Positions 5,273 through 9,527 of a stretch of 9,527 nt of DNA are shown here, in pieces. Position numbers and translations under genes: made by a program. Numbering within the stretch: position 1 is the first letter of the stretch; every line of letters starts with the position of its first letter. Under the pieces are notes generated by a model that was given only the letters and a program-made list of their open reading frames with translations, had not been told where the DNA came from and ran no database searches. The stretch lies in NCBI GenBank assembly GCA_021850555.1, contig JAJZLX010000779.1, forward strand, positions 1 to 9,527, written 5' to 3'. Source of the stretch: Pseudomonadota bacterium (GTDB taxonomy: Bacteria > Pseudomonadota > Gammaproteobacteria > Steroidobacterales > Steroidobacteraceae).

Positions 5273-7549
5273 CTACCAGTCCTTGGCGAGCACGGTGCAG
5301 ATGCGGCTGAGCGCGTAGACATCCTTCGTGTCGGACTGCTCGGCCGGGGAATGGGAGTACTTCGTCGGCCAACCGAGTGCGATGGCGTTGGCGCCGTAGC
5401 GCGTGTACACCGCCGCATCATTGCCACCGCCGGTCGCCCCGTACTGCACGGCAATGTGATGGGCGCGAGCCAGGGCAACCACGCGCGCCACATCCGCCGG
5501 CGGGTCGATGTGGGAAAAATCGACCGCCCGGACCACGAAACCCTTCCCGAGCGGCTGATCGCCATAGCGCCCGGTCTCGAGGGGGGATTGGCTGCTCACG
5601 AACATATCGACGGCAAACACGACATCCGGCTCTCGGCCGAGCTTGGCCACCCGCGCGGCATAGGCGGCCGCCCCCTCGAGCCCGATTTCCTCGCGCGTCG
5701 CCCACAGGAAAGTCAGCTGCCGACCGGGATGCTCGCGCGCAAAGTCCGGCCCCAGCGCACGCACCGTCTCGATCAGCGCCGTATCACCGGCCCGGTCATC
5801 GATGCTGCGGATCTCGAAGTGCGAGCCAAGCAGCGGCCGGTAGACTTTCGGCATGGTGAGGAAATCCCCCACCCGGATGCCGAGCCGCTCGGTAGCCGCC
5901 CTGGAGTCGGTGCCGACATAGGCATCGGCCGGCTCATTGAGCGTGCTCATCGGCGCCGGCCACTTGAACCCCGGCCGGTCCCAACCCGAGGGCAACCCCA
6001 GCGCCGCGCCGACGCTGCGCCCATCGGGCAGGTGAACCAGCATGACGTGACCCAGGTAATAGCGGCCGTAGAAGCCGCCCAGCTCGCGCACGCGCAGATC
6101 CCCGTCACGCCGGATGCGCGTGACCTGATAGCCGATCTCATCCATGTGGGCGTCGAACAGGATCGTCGGCACATGCACGCCCGGCGCCGCATGCCCGATG
6201 TGCAGCACCAGATTGCCCGCCGGATCGACGTGCGCGAGCTTGCGCGCCCAGGCCGGCAAGCGGCTCAAGATGGCCTCGCGGGCGCCCTGCTCGTGGCCGC
6301 TCGCCCCGTAGGCGGTGGTCATGGTCCGAAGCGTTCTCAGCAGGCGCGCGCTCGGGGCACGCGCCCGATCCAGCACCTTCAGTCCCGTCCCGGTGCCGGG
6401 CACGCGCGCTGCATCGAACGGATCGTCCGTCGCGCTCATCGGTGTCACCGGCTCCCTGAGGTACTCCTCGATCAACCGGGTCAGCTTGCGCAGGTCCGCC
6501 CGCGAGAACGTCTCCGCCGGCGTGACCGGGAAAAGGGTCGGCACGCCGAGCTGCGCAGACCGCTCCGGAAGCTTCGGCATGGGCCCGAAGCCGCGGATGA
6601 CGGGCGGCCGGGCCGCCACGATGCGCGCGGCAATGTGGTGACTGAGCGCCAGACGCATGAGCGCATCGGGCAGGCTCCCCGGACCGGAAGGGGCGCTCGT
6701 CCCGATTACCACGCCGTCGCCGGGTCGCAGGCCCGCTATGGTTCCACCCTTGCCGGGCGATTGCGGATCGATCCGACCGACGAAGATCATCTCCTCGGCC
6801 GGCAACTCCGTGAGGATCCGCGCAAGCCCTCGTCCGCCGAGCCACTGTTGCGTCACGAACGCGAGGGTCGTGGTGCCGCGCAAGCGCGCGTGCGCGAGCC
6901 CCTGCGCCGCCTCGAGCAGTGCCTCCCAGCCGAAGCGGTCACCGGCCCAAGCGCCCGCCTCATCGTCCGCGCCGATGGTGATCGGCGGCTGCGAAAGCTC
7001 GACCGGGTCGAGCAGATCGACGCCCGCGGCGCGCGCCTGGGCCGCGGAATCCGCCCCGATATCCACGTACAGATTGCCGACGTGGGACATCGAAGGCGGA
7101 TTGAGGTGCCCCGGGGCCAGATGGATGCTGAGCCCGGCAAAGCCGCCGTTCAAAAGCCCCTTGGGCGTCACGACGTACACCGGCTGCGCAAACTCCAAGG
7201 TATCGAACACGGGATTCGGCTTGCGCATCGGCAGGCTCTGCACGCGCAGATAGCCCCGCGAATCGATGGCGCCCACGATGAAGCCGGGCTGATCGATGGC
7301 CGCGACGATGAGCCGGTGCGGAGCCCCGCTGCCGACCCTCACCCATACGTCATCCATGTTGTCCGTGTGCGGGCGCAGTCCCTGCCCTTGCAGCTGATGT
7401 GAGATCGCCGCCGAGAGCTGCTGCTCGTAGCCCGACACTGCGACGATCCGGCTCAGCACGGGGAAATCCGGCGGTGCGCCGGCGAAGACCGGTGCGGCGG
7501 CGGCGCCGACCACGGCCGCCGCCGCGATGAGCGGTGCTAGTCTTCTCAA
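5273..7549 (-). CDS. Exported tandem M42-type metallopeptidase: pseudo-module plus active module
   Basis: 758 residues, about twice the length of one M42 aminopeptidase. Residues 1-23 form a Sec signal peptide (MRRLAP, Ala-rich core, VFA cleavage site), pointing to the periplasm or beyond. The C-terminal module (about 402-758) has every expected M42 element: H468 in AHMDEIG, bridging D584 in IDDRAGD, general base E620 and ligand E621 in TREEIGLEG, D648 in FAVDMF and H733 in KYSHSPAE. It should be a di-metal (Zn or Co) aminopeptidase. The N-terminal module (about 28-365) repeats the same landmarks at a shift of 384-391 residues but is degenerate: AAIDQPG (A84 for the His, D86 kept), GADDEAG (D195 kept), VTQQWLGG (Q235 and W236 for the two Glu), GVPTLFPVTPAE (V342 for the last His). 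It is likely catalytically dead and may act structurally or in substrate selection. It lies 45 bases after the TonB receptor stop. The start is TTG behind GGAGG; no ATG or GTG comes before the signal core. Confidence 0.93.
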   Translation of the reverse strand: MRRLAPLIAAAAVVGAAAAPVFAGAPPDFPVLSRIVAVSGYEQQLSAAISHQLQGQGLRPHTDNMDDVWVRVGSGAPHRLIVAAIDQPGFIVGAIDSRGYLRVQSLPMRKPNPVFDTLEFAQPVYVVTPKGLLNGGFAGLSIHLAPGHLNPPSMSHVGNLYVDIGADSAAQARAAGVDLLDPVELSQPPITIGADDEAGAWAGDRFGWEALLEAAQGLAHARLRGTTTLAFVTQQWLGGRGLARILTELPAEEMIFVGRIDPQSPGKGGTIAGLRPGDGVVIGTSAPSGPGSLPDALMRLALSHHIAARIVAARPPVIRGFGPMPKLPERSAQLGVPTLFPVTPAETFSRADLRKLTRLIEEYLREPVTPMSATDDPFDAARVPGTGTGLKVLDRARAPSARLLRTLRTMTTAYGASGHEQGAREAILSRLPAWARKLAHVDPAGNLVLHIGHAAPGVHVPTILFDAHMDEIGYQVTRIRRDGDLRVRELGGFYGRYYLGHVMLVHLPDGRSVGAALGLPSGWDRPGFKWPAPMSTLNEPADAYVGTDSRAATERLGIRVGDFLTMPKVYRPLLGSHFEIRSIDDRAGDTALIETVRALGPDFAREHPGRQLTFLWATREEIGLEGAAAYAARVAKLGREPDVVFAVDMFVSSQSPLETGRYGDQPLGKGFVVRAVDFSHIDPPADVARVVALARAHHIAVQYGATGGGNDAAVYTRYGANAIALGWPTKYSHSPAEQSDTKDVYALSRICTVLAKDW

Positions 7550-7554
7550 GTGAG

Positions 7555-7559
7555 CCTCC
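7555..7559 (-). promoter_or_regulatory. Ribosome binding site fixing the TTG start of the M42-like gene
   Basis: GGAGG on the minus strand, five bases before TTG at 7549-7547. The strong match and correct spacing, plus a signal peptide beginning exactly there, justify a non-ATG start. It sits within the 45-base gap after the receptor stop codon. Confidence 0.75.
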
Positions 7560-7594
7560 GCGGTCCTCGAGGGGTGATACGGCGCGGGCTGCCA

Positions 7595-9526
7595 TCAACG
7601 CAGGTGATAGCGGATCGTCGCATAGATGTAGCGGCCGCGCGGATCCCCATAGGTGAGATCGTATCCGCCGACGAAATTGTTGGCGATGGACGCATAGTTC
7701 GCGTACGGCGGGTTCTGGTTGAACAGATTGATCACGCCGAGCGTGAAGTCGAAGTGGCGCAGCCCCGTGTAGGACGCCTGCGTGTTGATCGTGTCGTATG
7801 CCGAGACGTGGCGCGGCACCTGCGTGACCGTCGAGGGAGTATCCAGGTAGGGCTCCTGGTACTGCTGCGTCACCGACAGCTCCCAGGACGGGGTCGTGTA
7901 CCCGATCGTCAAGGTGTGCCGCCACCGCACGATGACCCCGCCCTCGGTCCCGACCTGCGACAGGCCCTGATTGATCACGCTGGTCCAGGTGCCGTTGTAG
8001 TTCTGAACGGCGTACTTGTAGAAATACGTGCCGTTGCCGCGCACGAAGATCTCGCCGGGCCCGAGCCGCCAGTCGTAACTCAGGTTGATATCGAGGCCGC
8101 TCAGGTAGGTCTTGAAGAGATTCTGGTTGGTCTGGCTGATCGAGACGATGTTGCCCGCCGCATCGCGAGTGACGAATCCCGAGAATTCCGCGGCCGTCTG
8201 GGCATTCTGCAGAATGACCGAATAAGGAAGGCCGCCGACCACGATCTCATGACGCAGAAAGATCCAGAATGAGTCCAGTTCGAGGCGCAGGTTGCGCACC
8301 GGCTCGAGCACCGTGCCCAGGGTGTAATTGACCGACTTCTCCGGCTTCAAGTGCGGGTTGCCGCCGATGACGGTCGTGAATTGCTCGCTGCAGGCGGGAT
8401 TGTTCGGGTTGAATACCGGGCACTGGATGGGATCCCGGGTTCCGTTCGATGTCACGTTGAAGGTCTGCGGCGCATAAAGATCAGGGAGCGAGGGCGCGCG
8501 AAAGCCCGTTCCCGCCGAGCCGCGCAGCTGCAGCCATCGCAGCGGCCGCCAGTGCATCCAGAGCTGGGGATTGACCGTGCTGCCGACGCTCTGGTAGTGG
8601 TCCCAACGTACGGCCACGTCAGCCTGCAACGAGTGAGCGAGATAGCCGTTGAGCTCGAAATACGCGGCCTGCGCGGTCCGCGAGGAGGACTCCGGCAGCG
8701 AGTTGCCGCCGAGCCCGCCGACGTTTCCCTGCTGCAGGACGAGCGCGGGGGAGTAGTCGTAGGTTTCGCGGCGCAGCTCCGCGCCGACCGCCACCCGCAG
8801 CGGCCCGGTCGGCAGCTGCGCGATCTTGCGGGTGGCGCCGGCATCGAGGCTCGTGAGCGAGGTCTTGGACGAGTAGTCCTGGCCGATGAACTGGTCCGCG
8901 TTCGCCTGTGCGAGCGCACTCTGATCCTGCGTGGGACCGAAGGGATTGATGACCCCGGAATCCAGCAGCGGCATGATCTTCGAATAAAGCGGCCAGCCGT
9001 GCTCGAGGTTGTCCGACAGGGCCACCTGGCCGTAGAGGAGCGAGGCGTTGTAATGCCACCCGATCCCATGGCCCTTGATGCCGCCCACCACGCGCGTCGT
9101 ATTGGTGATGTCGAGCGTCTGGCGGATGCCGTTCGCGAAATCGCGATAGATGAGATTGAGCGGCTGGCCGGCCAGCCCGTGCTGGGCGGCCCAGGCCGTC
9201 GGATAATAGGGGCTGGTGGGCGGCAGCAGGAACGCGCCCTGTCCGGGCTTCGCGTCCGGATTGTCATATCCGGGATACTGGGTGGCCAGCAGGTTGGCGA
9301 GGTAACCGATGTACGGGTTTCCGGGCAGGATCGGGTTCAGGAACGCGAGCGGCACCGGCTGCGTGTAGGTCGTCTGCCTCACCTGCGAGAAAAGCACGTT
9401 TCCGTAGAGCTGGCTCGAGTGCGTGAGAACGTAGGCGCCGTTGAGATAGACGCTGTATCTTGACCGCTTGGGCTGCAGCGAATCGTAGGGCGAGTTGTCG
9501 AAGCGGCACTGTGTGGGGTAATTCTT
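7595..9526 (-). CDS. TonB-dependent outer-membrane receptor, C-terminal part (cut by window edge)
   Basis: 643 residues of the beta-barrel of a TonB-dependent receptor; the frame is open through the window edge, so the signal peptide, TonB box and most or all of the plug lie outside. Such receptors import large or scarce ligands (iron chelates, vitamins, oligosaccharides, peptides) using TonB energy. Evidence is the alternating aromatic/hydrophobic strand pattern throughout and the family blocks AGTGFRAPSLPDLYAP (window residues about 338-353), GGNPHLKPEKS (388-398) and LGVINLFNQNPPYAN near the C-terminus. A CPVFNPNNPAC loop (Cys 369 and 379) just before the NPHLKPE block may form a disulfide-closed extracellular loop. 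The protein ends YATIRYHLR rather than in the usual terminal Phe or Trp. The GTG at 9397 is internal, not a start: coding sequence continues upstream (KNYPTQCRFDNSPYDS onward). The ligand cannot be inferred. It is followed after 45 bases by the exported peptidase gene, suggesting co-transcription. Confidence 0.93.
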   Translation of the reverse strand, partial: KNYPTQCRFDNSPYDSLQPKRSRYSVYLNGAYVLTHSSQLYGNVLFSQVRQTTYTQPVPLAFLNPILPGNPYIGYLANLLATQYPGYDNPDAKPGQGAFLLPPTSPYYPTAWAAQHGLAGQPLNLIYRDFANGIRQTLDITNTTRVVGGIKGHGIGWHYNASLLYGQVALSDNLEHGWPLYSKIMPLLDSGVINPFGPTQDQSALAQANADQFIGQDYSSKTSLTSLDAGATRKIAQLPTGPLRVAVGAELRRETYDYSPALVLQQGNVGGLGGNSLPESSSRTAQAAYFELNGYLAHSLQADVAVRWDHYQSVGSTVNPQLWMHWRPLRWLQLRGSAGTGFRAPSLPDLYAPQTFNVTSNGTRDPIQCPVFNPNNPACSEQFTTVIGGNPHLKPEKSVNYTLGTVLEPVRNLRLELDSFWIFLRHEIVVGGLPYSVILQNAQTAAEFSGFVTRDAAGNIVSISQTNQNLFKTYLSGLDINLSYDWRLGPGEIFVRGNGTYFYKYAVQNYNGTWTSVINQGLSQVGTEGGVIVRWRHTLTIGYTTPSWELSVTQQYQEPYLDTPSTVTQVPRHVSAYDTINTQASYTGLRHFDFTLGVINLFNQNPPYANYASIANNFVGGYDLTYGDPRGRYIYATIRYHLR

Positions 9527-9527
9527 G

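Noticed and set aside
5087..7402. 771-codon open frame on the plus strand, antisense to the double-M42 gene
   Set aside because: Its translation is rich in Arg, Gly, His and Gln with no recognisable domain, as expected for an antisense frame in GC-rich DNA. The opposite strand has a signal peptide and full M42 motifs.
7565..7572. CCTCGAGG palindrome between receptor and peptidase genes
   Set aside because: An eight-base palindrome is expected by chance in GC-rich DNA and there is no loop or T-run to suggest a terminator or operator.
9395..9397. GTG as a start of the TonB receptor
   Set aside because: The frame continues upstream with typical receptor sequence to the window edge, so this GTG is an internal Val codon.
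8351..9463. 370-codon plus-strand frame opposite the TonB receptor
   Set aside because: No recognisable domain and it is fully antisense to a receptor with clear GFRAPSLPDLY and NPHLKPE blocks.

Overview
The window is GC-rich, densely packed bacterial DNA. All six genes are on the minus strand, so transcription runs from high to low coordinates. The gene types (TonB-dependent receptor, tripartite RND pump with an outer-membrane factor, cleavable signal peptides) show a Gram-negative, double-membraned organism. The style of the receptor and pump fits a proteobacterium, perhaps a gammaproteobacterium of the Xanthomonadales/Nevskiales type, but no marker gene settles this.

Layout in the direction of transcription: (1) 9526-7595, a TonB-dependent outer-membrane receptor whose N-terminal plug lies outside the window; (2) 7549-5273, an exported protein made of two tandem M42-type peptidase modules, starting at TTG behind a good GGAGG, 45 bases after the receptor and probably in the same operon; (3) a 299-base gap without a convincing gene; (4) 4973-3699, a multi-spanning MgtC/SapB-DUF4010 membrane protein; (5) a short gap holding a perfect inverted repeat and a weak candidate promoter; (6) 3562-1, a three-gene efflux operon in the order outer-membrane factor, membrane-fusion protein, RND permease, with two 4-base ATGA stop/start overlaps. 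The permease is cut by the window edge after 413 residues.

The two operons look functionally separate. The receptor and exported peptidase could form an uptake-and-trimming pair for peptides or a peptide-containing ligand (inference). The OMF-MFP-RND set should form one channel from the inner membrane through the periplasm to the outside; its substrate cannot be read from the sequence.

The most notable feature is the peptidase. Its C-terminal half keeps the whole M42 catalytic and metal-binding set, while its N-terminal half is a recognisable copy of the same fold in which the two metal histidines and both glutamates are replaced, giving an enzyme fused to its own pseudoenzyme duplicate. The permease also has a His in place of the second Asp of the usual TM4 proton-relay pair. 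I see no RNA genes, insertion sequences, CRISPR arrays or phage genes.
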